Positions 51,906-64,000 of a DNA stretch of 64,000 bases are shown in pieces. This DNA is from Symsagittifera roscoffensis (lineage: Eukaryota; Xenacoelomorpha; Acoela; Convolutidae), in the NCBI RefSeq assembly GCF_963678635.1, contig NC_087070.1:6918539-6982538 (forward strand). The letters are read 5' to 3'. The first letter of the stretch is position 1; the number at the start of each line of letters is the position of its first letter. Made by a program: the position numbers and the translations under genes. The notes under the pieces were generated by a model that ran no database searches, had not been told where the DNA came from, and was given only the letters and a program-made list of their open reading frames with translations.

Positions 51906-52828
51906 TGTGACATTCGACCAGAATGGCCACAATGCAATTTATGCAGACTTCGAATTTTTAGCAGTAAGCCTTCCGAGTTGATGATTTCGAAGGATTAACG
52001 ACGTTATTCGGATGATTGGCAGAACGGTGAAGGTCAGGATATTCCCGTATTTTAAAATTTTAAATTTTCGAAGAGATGACGTAACATTTCTGAGAAACGT
52101 CAGAAACGGCCATTTTAGAAAAAGAACTAAGAAAAACAGAACAACTTTATCTGTGATTGCGAACAGAACGAAAATCGAGATTAAAGAAAAACGACAACGA
52201 ACTACAATAGCAGAGAACGTTCCAAGTTGCAACTATTGTGCTGCTACAATAAATGCAAGGCCGTTGCCGACAACGGTGAAGGGTGAGAACCAGCCTTCCG
52301 GATTGGTGTGAAGTTGAACTTAAGGAGCTTGATTCACTGGATTCAAGAATCCGGAAGGGTTTCGGGACTGGAACTTTCAGCCTTTTATATAAACTTTTAG
52401 CTTCTTGTCATGTCCTGAATTGAATTTAATTAACAACTGGATTCATTTTGATAAGGATGAGAAGCTAGGAGTTGGGGGGAAAGGGTTGATCCATCTTCGA
52501 TGGAGATGATGGTTTTTATCTGCTGAACAAAAACAATAGTAATATAATAAGTAGTAGCCCTGTTTTTAGGAGTGACCTCGTGGTCTGGGGATACTGAGAC
52601 CCAGCCATGAGCTCACTATTTTTGCATGTAATTCAGTTAATTTGAGCGTTCTGGTCGAAGCCGGAGAGCAGTAACGTTTTTGTCGACCCGATGTAAGAAA
52701 GACCACCGAAAAGTACTGGCTTGGTAGAGACGGTGAAAAACATGCAAAGCTCTGTTTAGACGCTAGCCAGTCGTCTTAAGACTTAGTTTTGTTATCCGTC
52801 GATATGTATCTTCCGGGCGAATGTTACA
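51906..52828 (+). repeat. LTR C, shared by elements 1 and 2
   Basis: 923 bp, same ends as LTR B. It is the 3' LTR of element 1 and at the same time is followed by the leader of element 2. After GTTACA the sequence goes straight to CGGATGCTCAC, so the 86-bp segment with the candidate primer-binding site is missing. The TATA box is at 52386-52392. Confidence 0.92.
52386..52392 (+). promoter_or_regulatory. TATA box of LTR C
   Basis: TATATAA at the same position as in LTRs A and B. Confidence 0.55.
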
Positions 52829-55721
52829 CGGATGCTCACATTAACGCCCTTAATAGGCCTAAACCGCCGGGGCGGAAGGGTAGTTCGGAACGCGGAAGCC
52901 TTCCGGATTACCGTGAATAGCTTTTTAACTTAGTTAAGACCGAAAATTCACGAATCAGGAAGGGTGGGAGGATCGGCCATTCCCTCGTTCCATGTGAGGT
53001 TTGTGACCAAAAACACTGAAAGATATATATAAAACCAAACAAAAAGTAGTATAGTACCCAAGAAAAACAAAAAACATAAAAAATAACCGAAAAAACCAAA
53101 AACAGTAAAAAAAAAAAAAGTAAAAAATCAGTAGAAATCATCCCCCCAGACAAGATGTGATCCGACCCTCCCGTTTGTTGTTGATAGATATATTGTTGTT
53201 ACAGGCATTTATATCAGTCAGGATCGTTACGATCATTTTTGTAGCCCGTTTGTGAGGCTTGTACTGTAGGGTTATTTGAGCATTTAAGCACGTTAATGAT
53301 AAATTGCGCTCAATCCGGAAGGGTCAGCTGATTTGCGCTCAATTCGGAGGGGTCTTGGGAGAAGACTGATCCGGCAAGCAGTACAAGGAGCAACAAGAAG
53401 GGGCTCAACGACAACAACAATCGACTGTTGGGTATCGTTAACAAGTTTTGTATCCCTTTTGGTACAAAAATTAAGATAGTAATCTGTGGGGGGCTCGACA
53501 GTGCTGCACTGTAGTGACCCTTCACCGAACTGCGAATATCCGAGTTAAGCACCTTAATTCCGATATTAAACAAACCCGGAGGGGTATAGTATTACTAATA
53601 TTATTACTAATATAGCCTATATTAATACTCTTATACCGTTTTCAGTGAAAAACACAGAAAGCAGACCGGTTTTTAGGGTCAAAATAGCGATATTTTGATT
53701 CCCCCAACAAGTCGCGATTTTTGAGATATCGTTATTTTTTGAAACGGAAAAAAGCGCTTAAGTAGTGTGTTACATCGTAACTGCACTACCATAATAGATA
53801 CAACCGGTTAAGTTTAGTTCGGAAGTGGTTGGAACTATTTTGGAACAAAAAACCGAATTTTCGTGATTTTTGAGAAACCGAAACACTATAAATTCAGAAA
53901 ATTTTTTGAAATTTTTGAGTTATAACAGTAAAAATAGTTGTTCGGACAACGTCCACTAGTGAATCTACAAGTTTTAAAACCCGCTACCCGAAAGCCTTCC
54001 GGGTTGCAGAGAAATCGAACTTAACGTGTTTGATTTGGTGGATTCATCAATCCGGAGGGGTACAGGTAGCATAGTTTTTTGCAAATTTTTTCAACTAAAG
54101 CGTTTTAGATCGGGTTTTTTGCAATGAACTAGAAGAGTATAGGCCTTCTGAGCTCGGATCAATAATTTTTAGGTCGAAAGGACCAGATTTGCGGAACCTA
54201 TAAGAGAGAGATTTCTTGACTTTATAAAAAAGACGCTTTGATTAATAACTTTGGAACTACTAGGCATATCGAGTTGATCTTGGTATCATTAGATCAGAAA
54301 TTAGCTGAACTTACTGATAGGAACAGAAGTTTTTCGGAAAAGTAAGCGTGAAAATTTTTTGAGATTGTTTTTAGCAGATTCACCAATTTGGGAGGGTAGA
54401 CCTTCACGTTTTATAAATTTCTTTTAGAAAAGCCCCTATACCCCTACCAAAAGGTAATAGCGGTTGAATAAAGTAACTTTAGGCCGTTCTAGACGAAAAG
54501 GGAAGGCTAAAGGCACAGAAAAACCTTAATCGAGCCGAAGTTAGGCGAGCAATAAGACCCTTCACCGTTAGTGTGAATTGTCAAATAAGAGGCTTAACTT
54601 CAATCAGGAAGGGTCTAGGAAAGTAGTACATACCCTTCCTAGTTAATTGAAAAAGCAAAATTGCATAGGAGAACGTATCCGGAGGGGTATAGGTTGAAAG
54701 AAGGAAATCTCCGAAAAGCTACTTTTACAAAACCGGAGGGCTCCCAATCCGGAGGGGTCAAAATTTTTTTTCAAATTAGGAGGGGTCCGAATCCGGAGGG
54801 GTCTTATAGTTGCTAATTCGGAGGGGTCAAAATCCGGAGGGGTCTTATATTAACTAACTCAGAGGGGTCCCAATCCGGAGGGGTCTAGATTTTGTTAGTC
54901 CGGAAGGGTCCTATTTGTGCCAATCCGGAGGGGTATTATTTTATTAAAGGACTTAGGTAGACGGAAGAAAGACTAAAGTGAGAGGTATTAGGTTATTAGC
55001 ACACAGGCTAGGTATCATTGACTGCACTGGTAACTTGCCTTTCAATAAGAACCAGACCAAAACAAAACAGGTCCGAACTCGGATATTCGCGACACTAAGT
55101 CTATATTAAAAAGAGCGCGACTCATTGGTGTGGATTGTAACATAATACGTTTTTGTGAAAAGTGACTGCCCTGAGGGTTTTAGTAGGTCTAGCTCGGGCA
55201 GTCCGAAGACAGATAGGTAACACAGTACTCGGTGGGTGCAATTGACGCCCACTTGAGAAAATTACTGCCTTCAAAGTTTTGTCTGTTTGGTGCAGCACCG
55301 AGCAGGGAAAGCTTTTTCTTTAAAAGACAAGTTCGACTATTGTACTGCGACCGACTAAGAGTACATTACACATACGTTTTTTTTCCATAGAGGTATTCAT
55401 ATTCTGTCATTTTATATATATATTTTTTGTTCTTGATTTTAAATCTACATAAACTGTGCTTGATTGGGTAGTGAGTACACTATCTTTTAAATTGACTGAT
55501 AACATCATATTGTGCTAGTTTTCAAATCTTACGACCGATAATCGGTTAGTGTGAATAAATTTTATACAAACTGTACTCTGATAACATACAGGGATTCGTG
55601 GTCACTATTTAACAGAATCTTGTGAAATTTATTGTGTTGTGTCATTATTATTGTTAATAAAACTATAAGGTCACTGGCAATCGAGTTAAGTGTTTAAGCA
55701 TTAAGAAATGACAAATAGAGA
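52829..55721 (+). other. Leader of element 2 with the CCGGAGGGGT array
   Basis: Homologous to 29333-32207, with eight exact CCGGAGGGGT copies and several variants in the same order. The hairpin cluster before gag is kept (about 55160-55310). No conserved reading frame. Confidence 0.75.
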
Positions 55722-57680
55722 ATGAGTCTAGACAAGTCAAGGATACCGAAACGAGGTAATAGCTCTAGGAAATTCATACCTGAGAAGCAAAGAAAAACGA
55801 TGACCGATCCTTTTGTGGATTGGATCAAACGAGCCCGGATCGACAAAGGGGAGACGGTTTCAGGCAAAATGGTTGAAAGAAGGAGTCAGAAGATCTCAAA
55901 AGAGCGAAAAGAACTGTTAGAAGTGGATGTCAATACGGACCAAGCCATGAACGACAACCAGGAAGTACATGGACTGGAAGGGAGGGGCAGAAGGCTGGCG
56001 AGTGAATCTACTCCAGTAGAACAAGGCCATGATTTTGCCACTTCCACCGGGACATTGGATCGAGAGGAGATGTCGGAACTGTCCGACATCTCAACTGAAA
56101 TAGCGACAACTAGAAGATCTCCAACAGACAACACTATGATGGCAGGCGGAACTGAGAAACAAACAACGTCATCATCGTTCTCAGAAAGAATGAGGAACAC
56201 CTTAGGAAACATCTTTCCATTCACCATGGGAGGGGGCGCAGGAAATGAAGGTGAATCCCAGGAGGAGGAGGACGAAGAAGAGCAAGGGGACTTTGGGTCT
56301 CAAGTCAGCCTCAATAGTTCGACCCAGGAGAATGAAGCATATGTCGGAAGAGAGACTGGAACCATGGACAAATTTGGTGTGGTGACAACGATAAGCAAAG
56401 AGGCAAACACACCGGGCCAGTCGAGAGGCTTCGCGATTATGACAAATTCAGAGCCGCAAACTGGAGAGAGTAGAAACAGAGGGCTAGGCAACACGTTAGC
56501 GGATCCTGAAATAGATAAGGAAAAGACGTCGATACAGAGAGTCAAGGCCCGGATCTCGACCAGCACGAAGCTACCTGGGACCGACAGGGTTACACCGCCA
56601 CTAGTAACGCCACTCGTGGATAACGGGGCATCACTAGAAGAAGCCTTAAACAACATAGTGGACAGTTTAGGAGAACAAAATGAACAGATGTCAATAAGGA
56701 TGAGTGAACTAGAAAGAGCAGTTCACATTGAAAGAGAAAGTCTGCGGGAGGAAATAAACCGCAATAGACAAGAAGTTGGCAGGAGCGAAAAACGCTTGAA
56801 AGAAAGAACGGACGAGCATATGGCGAAGAACTTGTCGCGAATGACAAGAGAGGCGGAACAGCGAGAGTTACGCTTAAGAGACGACATGGAGAAGTTAAGA
56901 ATTCAGCAAGAGCAGTCTCTTGGGACTCTTGACACAAAGATAGACGCAATGATGGAGAGGCGAACTCAGGCTATCATGGATAGGTTGGACGGGCTACTAA
57001 GCAGCAAGAGTGGACCAAAAGAAGGAGAACCGAACTCGGGAGGTCCCAGCAGGGAACCGAGGGTGAACTTCAATGAACATCAGAAAAGGAAGACGTATGG
57101 ATCCACTAGAGGCAGGGGCAGTTCATCAGGCTATGCCACAAGGGGTAATGGAGCATGGGGCCCGAACAGTAGAACAAGTTCAACGGGGAACAGACAGACC
57201 TCTAATGAACGACCAACGCAAGGCACACATGCGACGGGGAGAAGTGATTCCGGTAACAGGGGCCAAGCGGGAAACACTCACGGCGATCCGGATTGCAGGG
57301 ATGCACCGCAGACAGAGCCTTTGACAAGGTGTGAGGACACTCAGGCGGGACACTCAAGGGATGCTACGGCAATGTCCACAGCCTTTGAACCCCTAAACAG
57401 GTCTTTGGAGACATTCCTTACAAGGTTATCCAGAACTAATGAACGCAGTGAGAAGTCCAGAAGAGTCTTTAAGAAACCAAGATGCTACAAAGATGAATCT
57501 GATGGCTGTATTGATACCTGGATAGAGGTAATGAAGCTGCATTTTGAGGAAGAGGACTTGTCGGAGAGGCAGGAATGCAGTGCGCTCACCAGCAACTTGG
57601 AAGGGACAGCCCTGAACTGTGTCATGGCCAAGAGCAATATCAACGTGACACTGCTGAGAAAATCTTCGAAATCTTGTTAA
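55722..57680 (+). pseudogene. gag: Gag of element 2, 5' part (652 aa)
   Basis: Begins at ATG 55722 and corresponds to the start of Gag in element 1, but without the early stop. It covers the charged N-terminal region, the coiled coil and the beginning of the capsid-like domain. Near 57631 one base is missing relative to element 1, which changes the phase and ends the frame at 57678-57680. It also lacks about 40 bases in the low-complexity region near 57265. Confidence 0.85.
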
Positions 57681-58985
57681 ACCGTTTCGGATCAGGGGTG
57701 CAGGGACACCAGGCGATGATGCGCTTCAAGAAACGGAGGCAACAAGAAGATGAGACCATAGACAAGTTTCTCGATGACTTAGAAATGCTGAGAAGACGCA
57801 GCCAACCGGATGAGTCAAGCCTCAAAATTCATCGATGGTGTGAAAAATGATGAATTTCGAACGATGCTAGCAACGCATTACACACCACTATCAACCAATG
57901 CGCCAACACCAGAGGAGTTGAGGCTCAAGTCAAAAGAGTATCTTTTGTTGAAACCTCCTTCAAGATCTGGATACTACAAGAACAATTATGGCAATTTTAA
58001 CAACGGACCAGCAAACCAAGGGAACAATTGGTACAAACCGAGGGATGATATGGACAAGAGACGCTCTTGTGCCAATTGCAGTTCAACGGACCATCGTGTG
58101 TCAGCATGCCCAGCTTACAAACAAGGCATGAAAGCAATAGGCTTTAGCCTCGAGGACGAAGATGCGTCAGAATTGGACCATGAGGATTTCATGAGAGGAG
58201 TAATTGCGAAATTCGGCCCGAGGTGTTTCTTTTGCAACTTGGAAGGTCATTTTAAATCAGATTGTCCGCAATTCTGGGATGCAGTGGCAGACATCAAGCA
58301 TCCAAGACATGAAGAAGCTTTGTCAGGAGTGAAAGCCAGCAAGGCTCGACTTTTGAGTGAAGCAGAGGCACGCAGAAAGGATAAACCTCAGGAGCTGGCG
58401 GCAAAGAAAATGCAAGCGGTAACAGAGGAGACACGTGAACCGGAACCAGCTACTGCGGCTGATGACTTCAAGATCGATTATAGGGCAGCCTCGAGGGATG
58501 CTCTAAATAGGGTGCAGCAGGAACTGGTGACGAAAGAGATCGAACAAAAAATGAGACTTGAACTGGAGAATGAGAAACTTCAGGAGCAACTGAATACCTT
58601 CGAAGCGACGGAGTTCGAAGAAACTAAAGCACCAAGCAGTTTGAGCATGAAACTTAATGTGATCTCCGGTCAGAGGTTCGGCATGGTGCCGCAAGGAAGC
58701 AAGATACAGTCGATAATCTCAGTGGCTGGACATCAGGTGATCAGAAATCTGAGTGAACCATCCGAGTTCACTGTGATGCATTTGGACGCATATGCGGATT
58801 ATCTGAGGCAGGTGGAGCCACGCACCGAGTCGAGAGCCGTGCGAGCACTACTAACGACGGGTGGCCCTCGCATGAAGAAACTTCATGGACGCTACCTAGA
58901 GGTCTATGGGCCGTATCAAGTGATGCTGAACGAGGATGGAATCAGTATCTACACCAGGACTTATGTAACAACAGATGATGACTAA
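57630..58985 (+). pseudogene. gag: Gag of element 2, capsid end and zinc knuckles
   Basis: The capsid-like segment continues in another phase to about 57815, where roughly 23 bases are missing relative to element 1. The phase then returns and runs through both CCHC knuckles (CANCSSTDHRVSAC and CFFCNLEGHFKSDC). TAA at 58983-58985 replaces a glutamine codon of element 1. Confidence 0.8.
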
Positions 58986-59606
58986 ATGAGGCAAATCTAT
59001 TTGGGTGAAGAGGAACTCAAAGTCCGCAGGATAGGCCATGACGCCATGATGGAACAAGACGCAGTACACATTGGGTATGAAGCAGATGTGACCGCACATC
59101 TGCTCGACACCAACGGAACAAAAATCGGAGTCACAGGGCTTCTGGACACAGGAGCGGTAGTGAGTGTGATGCCGATAAAAACTTGGGAAAGAATGGGCTT
59201 CACGCGGGAAGATCTAATTCCAACGAATCTCCGACTGGCCGCCGCCAATCGAGGAGCTATCTACGTGGCCGGAAGAACACCAATAACGGTCCTCCACATG
59301 GGAGGACGGGATCTTTGGATGAGCTTCCTGGTGGTAGAGAATCTGGACGACGCCGACCAATTCATCTTGGGCAGAGATTTTGTCAGGAATTTTGACGTGA
59401 TGATTGACTTGAACAACGGTCTGATACGGATTAGAAACCCGGACCGAAAGTATGTTAAGAGACCAATTAATAGGATAATAACAGACAAAAACAAGGTACC
59501 AATTTTTTTGGATAGAAAAGTAAAACAACAACCAGGACAAGCTGTGGTAGCAATTTTTAGAATGAGAAATTTGAATTCGTTAAGTGATAGAAACAGGTTT
59601 GCTTAG
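58986..59606 (+). pseudogene. Protease segment of element 2 (206 aa)
   Basis: Same phase as the preceding Gag segment, after its nonsense codon. It contains the retropepsin signature LLDTGAVVSVMP and the ILGRDF block. It ends with the same residues and TAG as element 1, with one extra codon pair (PGQ region) near 59535. Confidence 0.85.
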
Positions 59607-60277
59607 TACCGAATCCAAATAGTCAGAGTTCGGTGATTTTAGGCCGGAGCTTCTCGGTAACGCGAAATGGACTGTGTATCAGTGTGTTGTTGAACACACT
59701 GGACACCACGGTTTCAATCCAGCGTGGAAAGAAGCTAGGCTACGCTTTGCCGATGAGGACCGACTATGAGGAGACACAAAACTTGAAGAAGTATAGTGTG
59801 AAAGACTGTCCTTATCATGCCAATAAAAATAAAATTTTAAAGAGGATTAATGAATTAAAATCTATTCATAAATTGTTTTCAATGAAATCCGAAACGGACG
59901 ACGGCTTATCAAGCTGCCCAAATTTTCCGGAACGCCCCTCGTCATATGAACTAGACTCTGACAAACCGGTTTTGCCAGAGATAGAACATTTAAAAAGGAA
60001 AATAGGTGAGGGAGATTTCGAAAAATTGCGGGACCTCCTAAATCGGAACGCAGATGTATTTTCAAAACATAAGGCGGATATCGGTTGCTGTAATTTCGTC
60101 GAACACGAAATCGAACTAGAAGAGGGCGCCGTTCCCCATAGGGAAGGCGCAAGACGAATGACGCCACACAAATCGGAAGCGTGCCGAGCGGAAATAGAAA
60201 TGTTGCTTGAATACGACATGATAGAACTGAGTTTTATGAAAGATTGGAGGAGAAGCAGGCCAATCAGGCGGAAATAA
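59591..60277 (+). pseudogene. pol: Pol N-terminus of element 2, cut by a deletion
   Basis: The frame is in the -1 phase relative to Gag and overlaps its last 16 bases. It reads through the protease-RT linker in the phase that element 1 has lost. At about 60226 the sequence jumps from the start of RT to a point after RNase H, removing about 1180 bases present in element 1 (36761-37940). The frame then stops at 60275-60277. No RT or RNase H catalytic residue remains. Confidence 0.85.
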
Positions 60278-60335
60278 TGGACAATTCTCGTTTCTGGACA
60301 AAGAAACTTATGAAGCGCTTCCCTTAACGAGATGG

Positions 60336-62669
60336 TTGGATAAGTCTGGACATCCAATTCCAGGGCACCCTGAGTTACCTGTAGAGAATGCAGCCGAGAT
60401 AAAGATCCTATCCAAGGAGGACCCAGTCCCCTTGGATCTGTTGCTGCGCTCGAACCTGGTCCAGCAAGAACTCTCTCGCATGAACATAAACAGCCTCTCA
60501 TTATTGGATAAAACGGTGCAAGTCACACCGCAAGTGATGCGGATGCTGGGTGGATTGTTAGAAAGAGAAGTGACCAGAGATGACCCCGAGTGGACAGCAT
60601 CAGTGGCATCGCTAACAGTTAGTGAGAGGGTGAAGATCATGCCGCCCAGACGACAGCACGAAGAGAACGAGAGGGATTGTAGGACAATAGTTCAGCAACT
60701 AGTATCCTCAATACCTCAAGAGATTTTAACCAGTAATTCCTACGGACAGAGAGAACAGGGGAGCAGCAAGCGAAAGAAAACCGTCACCTTTGTGGACCAG
60801 GATAAGGAAGGTAAAAAGGTAGAACAAAATCTGCTGCAAGACTATTTGTCCGGGGAGACGAATGATGAAAAGAACCAGCGATCACAAGATCAACACCCGG
60901 GACAAGAAAATTTGTCCGGGGAGTCTGAGATAGACGAGAAAATTCCTGATGAGAAACAGGACCCAGAGAACAAGGTCTTGTCCGGGGAGTTCAGATGGAT
61001 GCGAAGAAGGCACAAACATGATCTGGAGGAGCGTGCAGTCTCCAGCACAACCTCTTCGACGGATGACGATTCCCGAAACTCAGGAATGGACACCTATTCA
61101 GACAGGAACTCGAACTCGGGGTCAGAACTGTCAGAACTAGCGATACACACGCTACTAGTGGAAACTCGGGCAAAGGACCTGGACAGAGAGGTGTACCAGG
61201 ATCCTGACAGCGATCGCTACCTTATACCAAGCGAAAGAGTCTTTGACAACGCAGCGGATGACTTGGACACGATAGCGGTATCGAAACGTTCGATAAGTCT
61301 GTTGCCGCAGAAAGAGGTAGGCAGGACTGATCTTCAGCCGTTTAAACAAGAAACACAGCCGTTGGCGAAGATTTGGTGCGTTAAGATGGAAGAAGACACA
61401 CACCAGCCTAATGAGCTGAATAGTCAGATGAGGGTCATGAAGACGTTTTTGAAGGCGAGATACAGACTCTCGGATCTTCTCAGGGCGCAGAGAAATGATC
61501 GCATGACAAGCAACCTGAAAAGGTGGATCGAGAATGGTTCTCCGGATAAAGGGGACCTCGAGGAAGATAGTTATCGTATCCTGAGACAGTACTTCATGCA
61601 GAAGGAAGGGAGGTTATATTTGAACAAGGACGGGATCGTGGCTTGCAAAAGAAGAGATGAAGACAGAGTCCTGTACAAGTATAACGCAATAGTGTTACCG
61701 CAACTCTATCAGACAGAACTACTATTCAGGTCACATGATCAGATGGGCCATCAGGGGATCGACAAAGTGTACCAGAGGATCCTGAAGCGCTTTGAGTGGC
61801 CTGGAATGAAAAAGGCATACGATAAGTGGGTAACAGCATGTCTGTCATGCCAACAAGTCAAGGATCCAAGGAAGTTGCGATTTCCATTACAATCGATCGA
61901 GTCGTCTGAATTCAATGAGGTGGTGCAGATAGATCACCAGAAAATATGCATGACAGACAGTGGTTATAATCAGGTGTTGGTAATGATAGATCATTTTACG
62001 AAGTATGCGGAGGCCGTGCCCTGCATAACTGCCTCGGCGGAAGAGACATGCGACCACCTGATCAATACGTGGATAGCAAGACATGGTTGTCCGATGACGT
62101 TTCAATCGGATAATGGAACAGCTTTCGTAGGAGAGCTTACGAAAGAGCTTATGAGACGCTCACAGGTCGCTCAAGCTCACTCCACGACATACCACCCTCA
62201 GACGAACGGCTTAGTGGAAAGACAGAATAGGACGTTAGTGTCGATGCTGAGAGTATATTGTTCCAGGTACATGACCGATTGGGACAGATACCTTCCACAG
62301 GTGATGGGAGCATATAACAGCACGCAACACTCCACCACCGGAGTCAGTCCACACATGATGCTAACTGGACACGGAAAGTCATTACCAGTAACCTTCTTCT
62401 ACCCAGAGTATGAGGGAAAGAAAACGTCCCCACAGGTCTACGTGAGGGATGTGATCAGACGCGAACAGGAGTTGAACGATTTGTGTAGACGAAATACTCA
62501 GCAGGCACAGGCAAGGCAGAGGAAAAGATTCGACAAGAAAGCAGCTGGTGCAAAGGCTTACTCGGTGGGAGACTACGTATGGGTATTTCACACCGTTATA
62601 CCTCCTCTTAAAAAAGTGGAGGGGACCCTTCATGATTACAGAGGTGCACCAGGAGGGACGCTTTTATAG
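60336..62669 (+). pseudogene. pol: Integrase part of Pol, element 2 (777 aa)
   Basis: Covers the acidic linker and the complete integrase: HHCC module, the D, D and E residues in QIDHQ, SDNG and GLVERQ contexts. About 14 bases missing near 62605 relative to element 1 change the phase just before the GPF module. Confidence 0.88.
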
Positions 62670-63210
62670 ACTGAGTACTGGTCGAGCCGCCTACTACGAG
62701 AACATCAAGCCACACAATCAATCGACAGAAGACTGGTGTATACCTGCAGACATGGAAGAAGGGGATTATCTAATGATGAATCCTGCTTGTGAGGTCAATG
62801 AAAAGGGCACCAGGGAGAAGAACGATGGAAACGAAGTCGTAAAGGAAGGTACGGATACACCGCTGGACCTGGATCCAAACGAGCAGATCGAAGCGGTCGA
62901 TGAAACATTACCCTACGCAGAGGAAGATTGGCAGGATCCCGAACAGATAGAGGTTCCCAAGAACTTGGAACCGGATCTTCCGTTCACGATACAGACTCGT
63001 CAGAAGGACGGGACGAGACCAAGAAAGAAATACAATCCTTACGGTGACGACTTTGTAGTGGATAGGATAGATCTGAAGAAGATAGTGGAGGAAGTAGTGG
63101 GTCTAGAGGAAATAACTGTGTCACAAGACATTGACTTAGTCGATGATCACGACGATGAGTGGGTTGACGACTGGTCGAAACCCGAGGTAGAATTCGACGA
63201 CGAGCAATAG
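62605..63210 (+). pseudogene. GPF module and acidic linker of Pol, element 2
   Basis: After the phase change the GPF module (WRGPFMITEV) and the acidic linker continue in a new phase that ends at TAG 63208-63210. Element 1 has a CAG glutamine codon there. Confidence 0.8.
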
Positions 63211-64000
63211 CAGTCATACGAACAAGACTTGACGAACCTGCGTGTCTTAGAGTGGCTGAATGAAACGACCTCGGATCCTGAGGAGAACAGTGTCACGATT
63301 CAAGACGTAGATCGTGAAAGCATGAAATACATCAAGACCGAACGAGACGATCCTTCCTGGGCTGCCCAGGAAGGACGACTACTAATTCCGGCTTCTAACC
63401 TCGACTTGATACCCGGTTTGCGATCGACGGGGACGTCGATGGATATTTTTGTCCGGGGAGTGGGGGTAGGACTTACCCACACTGAAAACTTGATAATAAA
63501 AAAATTAAGAATAGCAAGAGAAACAGGAGACTTAGAAGCAGAAACAGGCGAAGAACCTAAGAAACCTGACATAGGCAGGGTAGTTGAGTCATATTTTAAC
63601 TTACCAAATGAATATTCAAGTAACATAATACTAACAGACAGTGATTTCATACTCACAAACAGAACATGTGCGATAGCAATCACAGCAGACATGAGTTTTA
63701 GGACAGCGCTAGCGGCAGATTTTAAGAGAGAATACAAAAACGTGGAATTCCTTTGGAAGCAAAGACCAGGGATAGGGGGCGTAGCAGCCTTACCTCCGGC
63801 GGCGTCGCAGATACCGGGAAAATACTTATGCTTCTTGGTAACGAGGGCGACGGAGAAGCAGCACGTGGACCCAGAGAACCTAGTCTTGTCCTTGACGAGG
63901 CTGAGGGACTTCCTCGTGGAAATGGACGTCAAGGAGCTCTCGCTTCCAGTGTACGATCCAAACAGAGGAAGACTGCATCCTCGGGAATTGTACGCGCTTT
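63211..64000 (+). pseudogene. Pol C-terminal macro-like domain, element 2, cut by window
   Basis: The phase stays open from the TAG to the window edge. It matches the end of element 1 Pol, including AIAITADMSF, YLCFLVTRATE and LSLPVYDPNRGRLHPREL, with few changes. Preservation after the upstream defects shows that the two copies are recent relatives. Confidence 0.75.

Larger units (their letters stand above)
28315..52828 (+). mobile_element. Giant Ty3/gypsy LTR retrotransposon, element 1 (24.5 kb)
   Basis: Bounded by LTR B (28315-29236) and LTR C (51906-52828), which differ by about seven substitutions and one indel. In order it holds a 3-kb leader, gag-protease, pol (RT, RNase H, integrase, GPF, macro-like domain), a 0.4-kb gap and three overlapping 3' frames. 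The RT and integrase, and the order RT-RNase H-integrase, identify Ty3/gypsy. Typical members are 5-10 kb; giant ones such as plant Ogre and planarian Burro are known exceptions. Defects as read: a stop codon early in gag, a one-base frame change before RT, and frame changes between the 3' frames. It is much richer in G and C than the host DNA. Confidence 0.92.
51906..64000 (+). mobile_element. Element 2: diverged, broken copy, runs off the window
   Basis: Same order as element 1 (LTR C, leader, gag, protease, pol), with a few percent difference in coding parts and more in the leader. Defects visible: missing 86-bp leader start, two indels and one nonsense change in gag, a 1.18-kb deletion of RT and RNase H, an indel after integrase, and a TAG at 63208-63210. 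Its Gag N-terminus is intact where that of element 1 is not. The right end, including any ORF3-5, is outside the window. Confidence 0.9.

Overview
The window is animal nuclear DNA, most likely from an invertebrate. It carries two clearly metazoan genes on the minus strand: a KIF21-type kinesin-4 with motor, coiled coil and WD40 domains, and VMP1, the ER autophagy scramblase. Both are single uninterrupted reading frames with no visible intron, which is unusual for an animal. I cannot name the phylum from sequence alone.

Layout. Bases 1-15,650 are AT-rich and repeat-rich. They hold one plausible small gene at the left edge (66-743), copies of a dispersed repeat family, a 138-bp foldback, a diverged tandem array (5.4-6.95 kb), a tRNA-Met-like relic, a complete hAT-type MITE with an 8-bp target duplication, and a nearly perfect 147/150-bp satellite (12.5-14.27 kb). 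KIF21 lies at 15.8-20.7 kb and VMP1 at 24.4-26.1 kb, separated by gene-free AT-rich sequence.

From 27.3 kb to the right edge the window is one nested or tandem complex of very large Ty3/gypsy LTR retrotransposons. Element 1 (28,315-52,828, 24.5 kb) has 0.92-kb LTRs that differ at fewer than ten positions. It has a 3-kb 5' leader full of a CCGGAGGGGT motif and a Gag-protease frame with two CCHC knuckles. Its Pol carries RT, RNase H, integrase, a GPF module and a C-terminal macro-like domain. Downstream are three overlapping frames (1512, 514 and 941 codons) with no envelope features; the first contains an SGNH hydrolase domain. The frame changes between these three fall near short homopolymers, so they may once have been a single reading frame of nearly 3000 codons. 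An older LTR plus 85 bp of leader sits directly upstream. Element 2 starts at the shared LTR (51,906) and runs off the right edge. It is a diverged, broken copy with a 1.18-kb deletion of RT and RNase H.

How the parts work together. Gag-PR and Pol supply the usual retrotransposition functions. The 3' frames look like accessory functions expressed from a separate, probably spliced, RNA. The leader motif array and the LTR hairpins look like RNA structure or protein-binding sites. Each copy has at least one break in Gag or Pol, so neither is autonomous as read here. The combination of size, SGNH and macro-like domains, orphan 3' frames and the repeated leader motif is the most unusual content of the window.
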